Counted from the first letter of the stretch, positions 34,860-48,303 are shown. The stretch: DNA of 64,000 bases from Symsagittifera roscoffensis (GCF_963678635.1 NC_087068.1:22654188-22718187), one strand, 5' to 3'. Notes: generated by a model not told the origin, from the letters alone. Translations and numbers: made by a program.

Positions 34860-35125
34860 GGGCAGCGCTCGGCAAAAAGTCAAACTATTGGTCGAAATCC
34901 ACAAAAAAGGCCTCAACGCCAATTTTGATCTGTTTGTTTTTAAAAACTTCAATTTCTACGCAGAAAAGTTGATCAAAATGTTCTTTTTTGACAGCTTTTG
35001 TTTTGGGATAGCGTCGTGGGAGTAGTGTTTTGGGAGAGCTCGGAAAATCAATTTCGTTGATCTGAAGAGAAGTAAAAATTGTTTGCAACAATTCTACCCT
35101 CCAGAAAAATCTAGATCTGTCATTT
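34860..35125. mobile_element. Decayed relative of the hAT MITE
   Basis: The phrase tgttttgggagagctcggaa near 35027 matches the interior of the hAT MITE at 27566-28008, as does the following 'ttcgttgatctgaaga' versus 'ttggttgacctaaaaa'. The right edge (aaaaatctagatctgtc) resembles that element's terminal aaaatcctagatcggcc. Ends are eroded and the boundaries are approximate. Confidence 0.5.
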
Positions 35126-35544
35126 TAAACAAACGAGGCGGCGATTTGACGTAGAAGAAAAAAATAAAGAAAAAATAAATCATTCAAGCATCCACAAATC
35201 TAAAACAAATTATTATCAGCTGAAATATAAATATTTTGTAACTTCAGAAACATATTGCGTATTAGATATATATTTTCAAAATTGTTTTGGCTGCTTTTAC
35301 TGCGAAAAAAAACAAAGGTAACATGTTTTGTTTGCACAGGTGGATGGCACACAACTTTGGGTTATCGGCTCTCTAGCTTCTGCTAGCATGAGAATTATAA
35401 GAAAACCCGAGAGTCTAGCAAACAGTTTGAGCTCTATAAAGTGTTGTTTAACTTCAAAACATCAGAGTAATAACAAAATGACAAAAGACTATCATTTTTA
35501 CTTCTCACTTTCGAGTTGAAATTGCAATTAGTCAATATGCTTTT
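35126..35544. other. AT-rich intergenic DNA
   Basis: I see no gene or clear repeat in this stretch. Confidence 0.4.
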
Positions 35545-36065
35545 TGTTCCGACTTTCGGTACGAAATTAACGGAATATTTGTGCTCGGGGTGGGTTTTTT
35601 TTTTCTTCAGACAAATTTCGACTTTTTAACTAGCCATTTTTGACGAAAGTTTTTTATATCATTCGAAAGGTATTGTTGTCTTGAGCTCAAATTTGAAAAG
35701 ATATTTCACCTGTGATCAATTTTCGTAAAGTTACGGGGGTTTAAAGGTTGCAATTTTGGCCAATTTGGGACAATTAACGCGCTAATAATGCGTAAGCGGA
35801 GAGTTAATCCGTCTTACAAATCGTTCCAAATTGGTTAAATAAAGCTTATTTGCCATAATTGGTTTGTTACAAGGAGCGAAATCTATTTTTTTGTACTTTA
35901 TATGGCGTGTGGGGGATGATTTTCATTAAAAAAAACTCAAATTTTAGAAAAAAAAAAGTTTTTCATTTTTTTTATTTCATTGAACTTTTTAATGTTATTT
36001 CTGCTCCATAAACCTTAAAAGGCAGTCGGAACATTCTGGGCTTCGCCCTGATACGAGCAGTCTTG
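35545..36065 (+). mobile_element. Unclassified ~0.53-kb dispersed element, copy 1
   Basis: The element begins TGTTCCGACTTTCGGTACG and ends with ggcagtcggaaca, the hairpin GGGCTTCGCCC, and tgatacgagcagtcttg. Two more copies lie head to tail at 57671-58186 and 58188-58720. TGTTCCGACT at the start is the inverse of AGTCGGAACA close to the end. The interior shares blocks such as cggaatatttgtgctcgggg and taatccgtcttacaaatcgt. There is no coding capacity. The structure fits no class with certainty; a Helitron-like or other non-autonomous DNA element are possibilities. Confidence 0.75.
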
Positions 36066-38550
36066 TATAGTTTTTAGCAATTGATTGTTGGTTGGCAAAG
36101 AATTCAAAGAACTTTGGAATTGTTTACTTTAATTGTCTTATGAAAAATTTGATTTTCTGAATAAACAGTAGCAAACAGACAATTTTTGGATAATGGAAAC
36201 TGGAAAATACTTATCAGCTAGCGTAAAGTAGAAAAAATGGACGTAGAACATGCTATATGCCGATTCAATGGCTACCCTGAAATCGATTACCAGTTAGTGC
36301 ATATCGAAGAGTAAGGAAAAAAGGAGTTTAGTAAAAAAAAAATTGTCAAATGCAGCATCCTTAAAATTCAATCATAAAAAATCACATCACAAATTTGTTA
36401 ACCGGGATTTATATTTTACTTTTTTAAAAGCAAAAAGTCATTAAAATTTGGGAGTATAATTAATGCTACGATTACTGAAATTCTTTAATGCAGTCCTTTT
36501 TTACCAATTTTTTTATTGTGTGTCGTACACCGATATGATAAAGCTATCAAAAGCTTTAGAGTTCAAATTAAAATATTTTCAAAACTTTTTTCAATCTATT
36601 GATTTTCTAACTTCTTGTTAGACTATCAAAAAAAAGCAATGAAATTTCGATGGTATGGAGGTAGTTATAAAAAAATCGTATCATAGAAAACAATAGTCTT
36701 AAGAATGAAAAATTTATTATAAGAAACTGGGTTTCATACACTAATAGCAGTTAAATTGAATAATGATATAGAAATTTATTTAAAATATTTCATACAATTT
36801 TTTACACAAGAAAAATTTAAGGAGCAGGATTATTATATTGAAATTGTATAACTAGTTTTTTTTGCCATTGTTAAATTTTGCACAATTATCGCTTTTCTTC
36901 CTAGCTATATTGTTTGGTAAAAATTTAGTTTTTATTGATGAAAAAAGATCTATGATTATAATTTTTTGAAAATAAAAAGGTGGAAAATAAATTGACGCAT
37001 CATCATTTTCTTACCCCTGTTAGTAAGTCTGAGCAAAAAAATTGCAAAAACTAGAACAAGTTACGGTTACAGCATCTGATACTGTGGTTTTGGTGAGTTC
37101 TTTTGATCAACTGCGAAACAACTTTCAGCGAGAAATCAAATAAACTTCAACGGCAAGTCTCAACAATGATAGCCAGTTACTGGGCACGTAGCACAAAATG
37201 TTTTGACCAGTCCTAAAAAGATACATTTTTTTTCAAATTAGTATCGTTTTTTTCTGTGAACGAAAAAATAGAAAATAGGCAAATACGACACAATCATAGT
37301 CAAATAGGCCAATTGGAAAACAATTTTTTTTTAAAAATGGCTAAAAACAAAAAAAATGTAAACTCATTTTAAAATTTTTCAATATATTTTTTATTTTTCT
37401 GCAGAAATTATTTGAATTTTTGAAGGTTTTGATTCCCAAAATTGCGCTTCCAGCTCCAAGAAGTAATTTTATTAGAGTAAAATTAGGTTTTCACGGCTTA
37501 ATTTAAGCGTAATTAAGCTACTTTAAGCCTGCACGCTCACATTTTTAGCTCAAAATTTCAAACCAGTTTTTCTCGACACTGAGAAAAATTTTTCCAAATT
37601 GTTCAAAATCGTTCAAATCACGATTGAAACTGCTTTAGGGCTTAATATGACAAATCATTCGACCTATTACGATGATTATTTGTGGAACCTGATTTTGCTG
37701 GGAAAACAAAAATTAAAAAAATAAAACACATCCGAATACAAAGTTTCTCCCTATATTCAATGGCGGAACAAAAAAAAAGGAAAAAAAATTAAAAGACTCA
37801 CGATTACAAAGTTTCTTCCCATTTTTCAAATGGTCGGAACAACAAGTCTATTCATATCAAGCCAAAATCCTGAACACTTTGACTGATAGTTAACCGGGTT
37901 GTAGTTGCTTTTCGTAAAAAAACGAATTGATAACTCAGCGTCTACTAAAGGCAATATTTTGATTGATAAGCTATCCTCAATCCAGTTTGGAATAATTTTA
38001 GGCCGGATTTTTTTTGCCGCTGGCACTACGCGTGAATAATTGAAGTTTTGAATTGTCTCATGTAGGGTTAAAGTCTAAGATTTTATCCGAGGGGGAGGCA
38101 AATTTTAGAAACCAATTTTTTTTTCGGAATTTTCCAAAATCACTCTAATGACCATATTTGGACCTGATTTTTTTGAGAGAAAAGCAGGCCAAGAAACGTT
38201 TTTACAAGCACTTTTTGAAAAAATTTCTACCAAAAATAACTTCTCGTAAAGTAGCAACAAAGCGCTATATCTTAACTTCCTACTCCATCTTCTTATTCCG
38301 CATATTTTGATGCTAATAAATTTTAAAAACTAAAAATTTTATGCCTCAGTTATGTTTCACGCTAATTATCAGATTGTTATTAGCAATATATAAACATTTT
38401 CAGAAAACTATTGTTGATATAGCCATTAAGTGGCAAATTCGGTTGATTTTTTTTTTCTTATAGCTAAAAAAACTAAACGTGCGCTTTCGTTTTTTTTGTG
38501 CGTTCAAAAAAGTATAAAACCTTGCTGTGGGATTTGCAAATAAGATGATA
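36066..38550. other. Gene-poor AT-rich DNA
   Basis: No gene is well supported. A possible tiny exon at 36237-36310 is listed separately. Near 37733 and 37801 a phrase of about 40 bp (tacaaagtttctccctat..ttcaatgg-cggaacaa) is repeated at about 67 bp spacing. The rest is AT-rich sequence without visible structure. Confidence 0.45.
36237..36310 (+). other. Candidate small first exon or micro-ORF
   Basis: An ATG in a favourable context (aaaaaaATGG) opens a 25-codon frame, MDVEHAICRFNGYPEIDYQL and five more residues, with balanced, non-AT-biased codons. A splice-donor-like GTAAGG begins at 36311, and without splicing the frame ends at the overlapping TAA. It could be a first coding exon of an unseen gene or chance. 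No downstream partner exon was recognised. Confidence 0.15.
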
Positions 38551-38554
38551 TCAA

Positions 38555-40215
38555 ATACTGGGGCCAAAAGTGAGGAAAGTTTCGTCTGCTAACTAAAAGA
38601 AATGATAAAAACTCTGAGATGATGTGGGAACATGAATTAAATTAAAATACTATGCTGTCATTTTTAACTTTGCATTGCAGTCATAACCGAACGGTTTTTT
38701 GTTGGAATAAAAATATAGGCGGAAATTTGTTGCGTAAAATGGTTGCAGAGCCGATGTTTGCAATTTGGCTTAATTTTATCTCAGTTTTGATGACTTTTCG
38801 AGCTTCAGCCATTCTCACCGATCATTTATGATTTTATCGGTGAACCAGACTGCTCCGTAAGCGTCTTTTTTGGGTGAAAACAATTACTCTAATTTTTCAT
38901 ATTTTAAGATTCATGTGGTATGACAAAATGAGTTGATAATTGAAAGGCTCATAATCGCGCGTCTTGTGAAATAAATAGCTTTGTAGTCTTATCTGGCTCC
39001 TTTCCTCGTTTTCTTTTGCCATCTCTTTATCTTTAATGGCGTCAAATAGTCATTAAAAGCATTTTGGAGCTTTTTATTTGGGTTTCTACTAGAATTGTGT
39101 TCAAAGACTTTTTTTCAGGATTTTTATATAGGTGCCCTTTTTGTTCTTAATTAAACAAATCCAAGAAAAATTCCTTCGACTTTTCTCCAGAGATACAGCT
39201 ATCTGGATAATCTTTCGAGCGATGAAAAAAAAATTTCTTCAAAAATTTATTAGTTATTCTGAAATTGCCGAAATCAAAGTAAAAGTTGATTCAGAGTTGA
39301 TTCGCTCAAATTACAAGGTATAAACCAGAATCATAATCAATTGTTCTCATAGACGCTTTGTTACAAAAAAATTGAGGCTAAATCTGCTTACAATACTGGG
39401 GTTAAAACTGAGGAAGGTTTCGTCTGATAAGTAAAAGAAATGATAGGAACTCTGAACTATTGATGGAACATGAATTAAAATAAAATACTCTGTTGTCATT
39501 TTTAACTTTGCATTTCAGCCTTATCCGAATGGTTTTTTGTTGGAATAAAAAGATAGGCGGAAATTTGTAGCGTAAGAGGGTTGCAGAGCCGATATTTGCA
39601 ATTTGGCTTAATTCCATCTGAGTTTTGATGACTTTCCGAGCTTCAGCCATTCTCACCGATCATTTATGATTTTATCGGGGCACCAGACTGCTCCGTAAGC
39701 GTCTATTTTTAGATGAACACAATTACTCTAATTTTTCACATTTTAAGATTTATGTGGTATGACAAAATGAGTTGATAATTGAAAGGCTCACCATTGCGCG
39801 TCTTGTGAAACAAATAGCTTTGGAGTCTTATCTGGCTCCTTTTTTCGTTTTATTTTGCCACCTCTTTATCTTAAATGGCGTCAAATAGTCGTTAAGAGCT
39901 TTTTGAAGCTTTTTGTTTGGGTTTCTACTAAAACTGTGTTCAAAGATTTTTTCCGCGATTTTTATATAGGGGCACTTTTGGTCCTTAGTTAAACAAATCC
40001 AAGAGAAAAACCTTCGATTTTTCTCCAGAGATACAGCTATCTGGATAAAAATTTGAGAAATGAAAAAAACAGCAGAAGTTTTTCAAAAAATTATTAGATA
40101 TTCTGAAATCCCCGAAATCAAAGTAATAGTCGATTTGAAGTTAATTCGCTCAAAAATCAATGTAAAAACCAGAATCATAATCAATTGTTCTCATAGACGC
40201 TTTGTTACAAAAAAA
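38555..40215. repeat. Tandem duplication of ~0.84 kb
   Basis: The segment beginning tactgggg-(c/t)-aaaa-tgaggaa at about 38557 is repeated from about 39394, and the matching end 'agacgctttgttacaaaaaa' occurs at about 39351 and 40195. The copies look roughly 88-90% alike with small indels, so this is an older duplication than the 6.1-kb one. Neither copy contains a convincing gene. Confidence 0.8.
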
Positions 40216-41044
40216 ATATTTTTTTGATTAATCATTTAGCAACATTTTTGAAAGCCTCGTCTGAGAATGTGAGTTCATTTTAACCTAGTTCTTTTTAGTC
40301 AGTGTCATTATGCAAGTTAAGTTGCAGTTTTAGAAGGACGAAATTGTCAAAAACTTTCAGACGTGGCAAAAAAAACTTCAAGAAGCAAATCAACTACCAA
40401 GATAACCTAGTAAACATCGCAGAATCTCTTTAAAAAAGATCTTTTATATGATAAAAATAACCATCAAGCTTCGACTTCTCAGCGATGATAAAAGTTTGCA
40501 CTATCGATGGATCAAATTTTGCAAACGTCTTATAAAGTATTTTGTTGCTTTCTTTCTCTTAAAGATTTTCTATTGCTTGAAGACTTTTCTATTGCACCTC
40601 TAGAGATGCATCATTGACGTATTTGCTTGTGTGCTCAGATCTTACAATAATCGCTCATTAGTTGGTTATGTCGCAAACGCTTAGCTCAAAAATTGAGCAA
40701 ATTTTTTCACCTCTTCTGTCTGTTCTATCTCCGTCAAAATTTCTGGCTAAATTGGTAATGCGCATCAAACAACTTTGTTGTCTTGGCAACTTGAACCGAA
40801 TAATGCGCAGAGTGAAAATGGCATATTGGTACAGCGAAAGAAGTACGTTTTTGAAATTTTTCATCATTAATTTCGCCTAGAATAACTCTAGTGGTATTTA
40901 AGGCTCTTGGTTCTCAAATCTTAAATTTTCATCTTTTAGTTCATACATCATCAAAATTATGATCACAATCCGATAATTTATTAATTACGAACTGGAAATT
41001 ACCGTTTTTTCAAGTAATGCATGTGAAAGATTATTCACATCATG
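40216..41044. other. AT-rich flank left of the BEL/Pao fossil
   Basis: No gene is supported. If the retroelement has a 3' LTR it should lie here, just left of a purine-rich tract read on the minus strand near 41045-41062, but no matching second LTR was found. Confidence 0.35.
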
Positions 41045-42739
41045 AATGTCCCCGGGGAAGGCATTTGTTACGGAGACCAGAGGGGCTAGCGTTTGGTATT
41101 ACATTTGCTAGTGAGGTCTAAAAATCTGTTTTTCTGTTTACTAAAGCTGGTATCATCACGGACCTAATGTAAGTTTTCCTAATGCTGTTTTGATTACGCA
41201 TGAGCGCACAATGCCATCAGTACTGGTAAACATTTCAATACCCTTACCAAGGGGCCATATGCCTCGTGCAGTAAAGTCCTCGAGGATCCACACGAGGTCA
41301 TTTTTTTATGATTTCCTTTTTTTGTTCCAGTTGGTCCGTTTGATCAGGGTTAGAGCGTATTCTTTCAGTAGTCGCTTTCAGAAGTTGTCTAGTCGGTCCT
41401 TGGTTAGCTTCCAGGATTTGTTGCTTAGCTTGTTGGTGTTTGTTTGGTCGTAGAATGAAGCTGCGGGAGCGTAAATGAATAGCCTCCCAAGTAGGAAGTG
41501 GTTAGGTGTAAGTGTTATTGTGTCATTAATGTCGCAACTCACATGGGTCAGTGGTATTGAGACGGTGACGCCTTCGGAATCTTCTACAATAGTTGAAAAA
41601 GATCCCTGGAAAATCTGCCCGATCCGAAACTTAATAGAACAACTCGTTTGATGATCGAAACGAGACGTTCCCCAACTCCACCAAAATGCAGATCAGATAG
41701 TGGGTTAAGACGTCAGTCGATTGACATCAGCTGAAGCTTGGTTGCTAATTCGTCTTTGTTGATATTCAAGGGTTGTTTCATGATGTGTTTACGTGCGAAG
41801 ACAAAATATGCTGCGTGATCCGAGAGCATTAATTTGGGAGAACTGCGTTGCGCCATGAATCTACGAATTGCTGTCAAGCAATTTTCAGTAGTCTGATTTC
41901 TAGGTAATTTGGTAATTTCCAGGTGAATTGCACGCATTGTTAAACAAGTAAGGAGACAACTATTAGTTTTTCCTGAGGTATGCCTTTCAGCAATGTAGAA
42001 TAAACCGATATACCCAAGTTCTTGAATAGCTAAGAAGTAGTATCCGGGTCATCGAAGCGCTCTACAGGTAAATCAACCATGAAAGGGTTTAAACCTTTCC
42101 CTCGAAAGCGGTGGCACAAGAAACAGTGGTGACGAGTGTGTCTCAAAGCTTTTCTGAGACCCAAAATTATGAAGCTTTGTTGGAAGTAGTGTCGTACAAG
42201 TTCAGTGCCAAGGTGCATGCATTTATGATGAGCGTATATGATCATAAATTGAATCGAAGATTCCCTTGAATGTAGAATAATAGGGTACTTAGTTGTATCT
42301 GGCATTGGTGAACGCTTCAGCGGTCCTCGCGCATGAATAAAATTGCCATCCATGAATGGTGAGTATGGCAGTAAAGCATCTTTTTGTCCATTGCCTAATT
42401 GGTAGTTAAAATTTTAATAGTATCAGGAAAATAACGTGTTGTGATTGCTCTTAGACTAGAGTTTTAGCCTTCTCCCAGTCGTCTTTTCTTAATTAGCGTT
42501 TTCGTTTTTGCTGAAGAATGTCCTTGAGCTCTACAACACTAGCAGTTGCGAGGAGTAGACGAAGCCAATCGGAAAACCTCAAAACATTAATGATTGGTTG
42601 CCTTTTTGAGTTAGTAGAAATGTTTTCCCGTTTTACAATAGTGTTGGTACGTAGAATTGCACTGCTGACTTTTGGCATCTGTAGTTGTGAAAACCGGTTG
42701 AGTAACTGTGTCGTCCTATAGTTTGATTGAAACCGATCA

Positions 42740-45000
42740 GAAGCTGTTGAAGCAGGGTTTTGAGAGTTATGAAACATGGTGCTATCAATCCCAGAGGATC
42801 AAAGATTCTTGCTACAGTAAACAGACTTTCACTTAGAGACAATTCTTTATCCGTTAAATTGTTTTTCAGTACGGGCTAAATGATGAGTGTGTCATTCATA
42901 GTATCCAACTTTACTCCCAAAACCCTATGAATAGTTGTTTTGTTTTCAACTTTGGGTTCATTGAGGAAATCAAGCACTTCTGTAGTACTCGATATAACTT
43001 GGCAAAAATGGATCCTCCTTTTTGGAGTGCCACCTTTAAAGGTTTAGTTGATTCCTGGGCTTCCAGTAGATTGTCATAGATTGAAAAAAGTCATCCATGT
43101 AGAAGCTGTTATGAATTAGTTGTTGTATGTTGGTTTCTTTGTTGCAGAAGTCGACGACTGTTTAATGTAGTGCCAAGATGGCTACTGCGGGCAAGCATTT
43201 AACTCCGAAGACTAGACGCGTATACTGATAATGCCTAACGTCTTGATTAGTCGGCCACAAGAATCGTAGTTCGTTTTGATCGTCTCCTTTTTGTCTATCT
43301 GCATAAACATCGGCCGGGTTCCATGCAGATAGACATAAGTAGACGAATAATCATTGGTAAAATATTTACCAATCACTGCAGCTTGCAATTCGAGCTGCGT
43401 ATGCTTTCTTGGTTGAGTGGTGCGCTCTTGGTTCTTCCAATCGTAAAGGATGATTGTTTATGGGCTTGTTTCGAAATACGGATGTATATGCAAGCTGCTA
43501 TGGCACACTGAGAAGCATCGGTGAAATCAAGTAATATATGTCGCTGTTTATGTCGATTTGGCCTATGAACTTCGGTAATTTCACATTATTTTCTTGTCCA
43601 CACTGGCGGATCTATTTTTTGATAATCGCGTTGTATTCATGGGGAACTTCTTGATCCCATCTGATACCAGATCGCCAAAGCTGTTGAAGCAGTTTTTTGA
43701 GAGTTATGAAACATGGTGCTATCAATCCCAGAGGATCAAAGATTCTTGCTACAGTAAACAGACTTTCACTTAGAGACAATTCTTTATCCGTTAAATTGTT
43801 TTTCAGTACGGGCTAAATGATGAGTGTGTCATTCATAGTATCCCATTTTACTCCCAAAACCCTATGAATAGTACTTTTGTTTTCAACTTTGGGTTCATTG
43901 AGGAAATCAAGCACTTCTGTAGTACTCGATATAAACTTTGCAAAAATGAATCCTCCTTTTTGAAGTGCCACCTTTAAAGGTTTAGTTGATTCCTGGGCTT
44001 CCAGTAGATTGTCATAGGATTGAATAAAGTCATCCATGTAGAAGCTGTTATGAATTAATTTGAATTAGTTGTTGTATGTTGGTTTCTTTGTTGCAGAAGT
44101 CGACGACTGTTTAGTGTAGTGCCAAGATGGCTACTGCGGGCAAGCATTTTACTCCGAAGACTAGACGCGTATACTGATAATGCCTAACGTCTTGATCAGT
44201 CGGCCACAAGAATCGTAGTTCGTTTTGATCGTCTCCTTTATGTCTATTTGCATAAACATCGGCCGGGTTCCATGCAGATAGACATAAGTAGACGAATAAT
44301 CATTGGTGAAGTATTAACCAATCACTGCAGCTTGCAATTCGAGCTGCGTGTGTTTCTTGGTTGAGTGGTGCGCTCTTGGTTCTTCCAATCGTAAAGGATG
44401 ATTGTTTATGGGCTTGTTTCGAAATACGGATGTATATGCAAGCTGCTATGGCGCACTGAGAAGCATCGGTGAAATCAAGTAATAATATGTCGCTGTGTAT
44501 GTCGATTTGGCCTATGAACTTCGGTAATTTCATTTTTTTTTCTTGTCCACACTGGCGGATCCATTTTTTGATAATCGCGTTGTATTCATGGGGAACTTCT
44601 TGATCCCATCTGATACCAGATCGCCAAAGCTGTTGAAGCAGTGTTTTGAGAGTTATGAAACATGGTGCTATCAATCCCAGAGGATCAAAGATTCTTGCTA
44701 CAGTAAACAGACTTTCACTTAGAGACAATTCTTTATCCGTTAAATTGTTTTTCAGTACGGGCTAAATGATGAGTGTGTCATTCATAGTATTCCACTTTAC
44801 TCCCAAAACCCTATGAATAGTACTTTTGTTTTCAACTTTGGATTCATTGAGGAAATCAAGCACTTCTGTAGTACTCGATATAAACTTGGCAAAAATGGAT
44901 CCTCCTTTTTGAAGTGCCACCTTTAAAGGTTTAGTTGATTCCTGGGCTTCCAGTAGATTGTCATAGGATTGAATAAAGTCATCCATGTAGAAGCTGTTAT
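42740..45000 (-). repeat. Inner tandem array, ~940-bp RT-RNase H unit, 3 copies
   Basis: The FDPLG segment recurs near 42.8, 43.7 and 44.7 kb and the YMDD segment near 43.05, 44.0 and 44.95 kb, giving a period of about 0.95 kb. Each unit joins the RNase H-side edge directly to the RT-side edge, and the joint contains a small palindrome near 43353-43373. These are duplicated pieces of the retroelement fossil, not separate genes. Confidence 0.88.
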
Positions 45001-47029
45001 GAATTAGTTGTTGTATATTGGTTTCTTTGTTGCAGAAGTCGACGACTGTTTAATGTAGTGCCAAGATGGCTACTGCGGGCAAGCATTTAATTCCGAAGAC
45101 TAGACGCGTATAATGATAATGCCTAACGTCTTGATTAGTCGGCCACAAGAATCGTAGTTCATTTTGATCGTCTCCTTTTATGTCTATCTGCATAAACATG
45201 CCTTCTATATCCCCAGAAGATGCTATTAGTTTTTCTCTAAACCTCATTAGCAAACTGAAAATTTTATTTTGTGGATTCCCTCCCGTCTCTAAACAGAAAT
45301 TGATTTTTACCAGGTTTCTGAAGATTTATAATCGGATGGTACCATATTCGTAACGTTGGCGGGTGTAGGAAAGTTACGGGTATCACGTAACCTTTATCAG
45401 TATCAGTTGATAACGATTTGTCGTAGAGTTGCATTGTGAGTTTCTCCTTTTGTAGTCGTTGTTGTAAAGATTCAAGTTGAGCTTTAGCAACAACGTAGTT
45501 GTTTGGCATCGCTATAATGTTCTTGCGAAGAAAAAGAAAAATGATTCGATAGCGAGTTCCATCATGTTGAATGCTTTGTTTCATGAGTTCTAATTGCGTA
45601 GTATGTTTGCTTGAAAACGTTCCTTTAGTTACATTAGAAATTGTACCGGATGCTTCGACCATCCAAAAAAATTTTCAAAAATTTTTTTAAGGAAGCATCC
45701 TGGTGTTGCTTTAAGTGTATGAATTTGGTTAGATGATAGTTGCACTGCTCATCTAAAGACTTTTGATAAAGCGGGCCCGTTTTGGTCCATCCAAGGCAGG
45801 GCCTTTCAAAATTTCCCTCTCTGCGATATGCCAGAAAACGTCGACGCCGAGTAGAATGTGTACCGAATTGTCGAGGAGATTAGGAAATGCTATGTGTCGT
45901 AGATGGTCATACCGAGAACATACGTTGTTCACTTTTGCGACATCTATCAAATCAAAGTTGAGCGTTTCGACCGAGTAGACTAATCATAAGTAAACTTAGC
46001 AGCAAAAGAACTGAAAGCTGTATAGTTGAACCAGTTTTAACGAAACAGTGCCCTCACTAGAAGCACCACAAAAGCTTAATTCAACCGGTCGACTGGGCTT
46101 AAACTGTACGGTATCAGCTGTGCATTTCAGGACATGAGAACAACTACTGCAATTGTCAAGAATTGCACAGCAAGAAACCGCTTGGTTATTGTTAATTAAA
46201 ACTATGGGCATAAACTGAAATTGGTTTTTCAGACAAATTTTGTATTCATTTGGTTTTGCAAATTGATCTTGTTGCATTTCTGAGTATGTCGCTGCGCAGT
46301 TTCATCCTGAATCTAATTTAAAGTAGAGGGATTTTGTCCCCCGCAGTTGTCTATGATACTTTGATTACCCAGGCAGTTGAAACACTACTGCTTATCCTTC
46401 ACTAATTGAGTCTTTTGTTGCTTAGTTAGCTTTAGATAAGCTTTGTTTCCCGTAGAAAGGCGTGGTGCATCGGGTAAAATTCTAAATTCTCGCAAGCTCT
46501 AGAGTTGTTGTTAAGCCAGTCCGTGACACAGACATTTGAGTGTAGCATTGTCCGTCCCATTATGAACGCAGTATTTTTTCCATTTGAGCAAGACTGCTGG
46601 AGAAAGTTTAGAGCGAGCAAGTCGAGTAAGGTTACTCGAGTTCAAGTAGTACATGTAGTTATTTAGTTCGCAATTAAGCATCAGCTCAACTAGAAAAGCC
46701 GCGGACCGTTTTTTTTTGTATATGGGGAAACCTGTTTTTTTTTGTTAAGTTGTACCTTGGTACCCCGAGGATTAACAATGAGTTGATCCAATGAACAAAA
46801 ACATCTGAGGTTGAAAAATTATTTTTACCTGAAAAGTAGCGCAAATTCTAGCACAATTTGAGTTTTGATCTAAAGCACAATAAAGGGTAGATATTTTTTA
46901 AATCGATTTTGGTCTAAAAAAATTGGTAGAATGACTATATTTTTTCAGACTCAAGCACAAAATGGGTTTTGAATGAGCAAACAAAACTTTAAAAATAGAT
47001 CTCGACTTATTGTTTTGAAATTAGGATGT

Positions 47030-47740
47030 TGATGTCCTGGAGGTTCGGACCCGAAGATTGGTCCTGAAATCATGCCCTGCAAAAAGGTCGCGAGGATTGT
47101 GTCCTGAGAATAGGACCTGGGATTGGCACCTTGAGATGAGGTCCTTAAGACGGGTTCTGAGATTGTGACCTTCAGATGGGGTCCTTTAGATTGGCCCCCG
47201 AAGTTGGCTCCTGATATCCGGTCCTAAAGATAGGCCCTAAGCTTGAAACCCTCAGATGGTGTCCGTGAGATTGGCCCCGAAAGTGAGTTCTGAGCATAGG
47301 CTATAAGGTTGACACCTTCAGGTAGGGTCTTTGAGGTTGGCCCGAAAATGAATCTTGAAAAAAGGCCCGGAGATTGGGGTCCTCAGATGCGGTCCATGAG
47401 ATTGGCCCCAGAAATGAGTCATGACGATATGTTCTGAGAATGTGGCCTCCGGATGAGGTCCTTGAGATTGGCCCCGATATTGGATCCTGGCGATAGATCC
47501 TGAGATTAGAGCTTCGGTTGGGGTACTTGAAATTGTCCCCGGAATTGAGTCATGATGATAGGTCCTGAGAATGGGGTCCTTGCGATTGGCCCCGAAATTG
47601 GGTGCAGACGATAGATCTTGGGATTGGGAGCTTCGGTTGGGATACTTGAAATTGTCCCCGGAGTTGAATCATGATGATAGGTCCTGAGAATGGGGTTTTC
47701 GAATGGGGTCCTTGAGATTGGCCTCAAAATTGGGTCTTTT
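47030..47740. repeat. Minisatellite, GGTCCTGAGATTGG-type, copy A
   Basis: Imperfect units built on ggtccttgagattggcccc and gataggtcctgagaatgg repeat roughly every 30-60 bp across about 700 bp, with a GC content well above the surroundings. On the minus strand one frame reads like repeated PISGPI residues, but it is only open by virtue of the repeat. It occupies the place where the 5' part of the retroelement would be expected. The same array is present at 55990-56700. Confidence 0.8.
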
Positions 47741-47869
47741 TTGCACAATTGTTTAATAGAAAGGTGTGATTGATTGAAACGTTTTTGAAAAATTGAGTAA
47801 ATACAATAACACAGCTCTAGCTTCTCATGCAAACTAAAGAACTTGAAAAATGTCAGTATTTGCATCATC

Positions 47870-48303
47870 TGTAGACCCTATATCTCAAGTTTTTTCCAAC
47901 GTTACATTTGATGATTGACTTTCGGCGCAGAAAAAGTGAACAAAACTAGCGATTATATTCTCAAACACTTTGCCTAGAGTAGGTAAAAATGCAATGCGAC
48001 AATTATTAGAGTAATTTGTTTTAGAAACTTCTTTGCTAACTGAAATACTTTGTGCATATTTTACAGTGGCTTTAAAACATAAGTTGACATTTTTCTATTG
48101 ATGATTTCATATAAAGATCAACTGATTGACCATTTTGATCAAAAGATTCGACAACCTAGAGTTGTCTTTGCTCTTTAATAGTCATTGTTGAATAGAATTT
48201 AGATTGAATTTAATTGATTTTAATTCAATTGGTTTGAATTTTTGGTTCTGATTTGTTAGGAAGAGGTTTGAATTTTTTGTTTGCTGTGTTTGATGTAATT
48301 TCC
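47870..48303. other. AT-rich DNA between minisatellite and foldback element
   Basis: No gene is seen. A run near 48188-48240 repeats the theme gaatttaattgattttaattcaattgg. The stretch is duplicated at 56832-57264. Confidence 0.4.

Noticed and set aside
47506-47868. 120-codon minus-strand frame with repeated PISGPI-like residues
   Set aside because: It is the translation of a minisatellite and its flank, without a domain. The same frame at 56468 is just the duplicated DNA.
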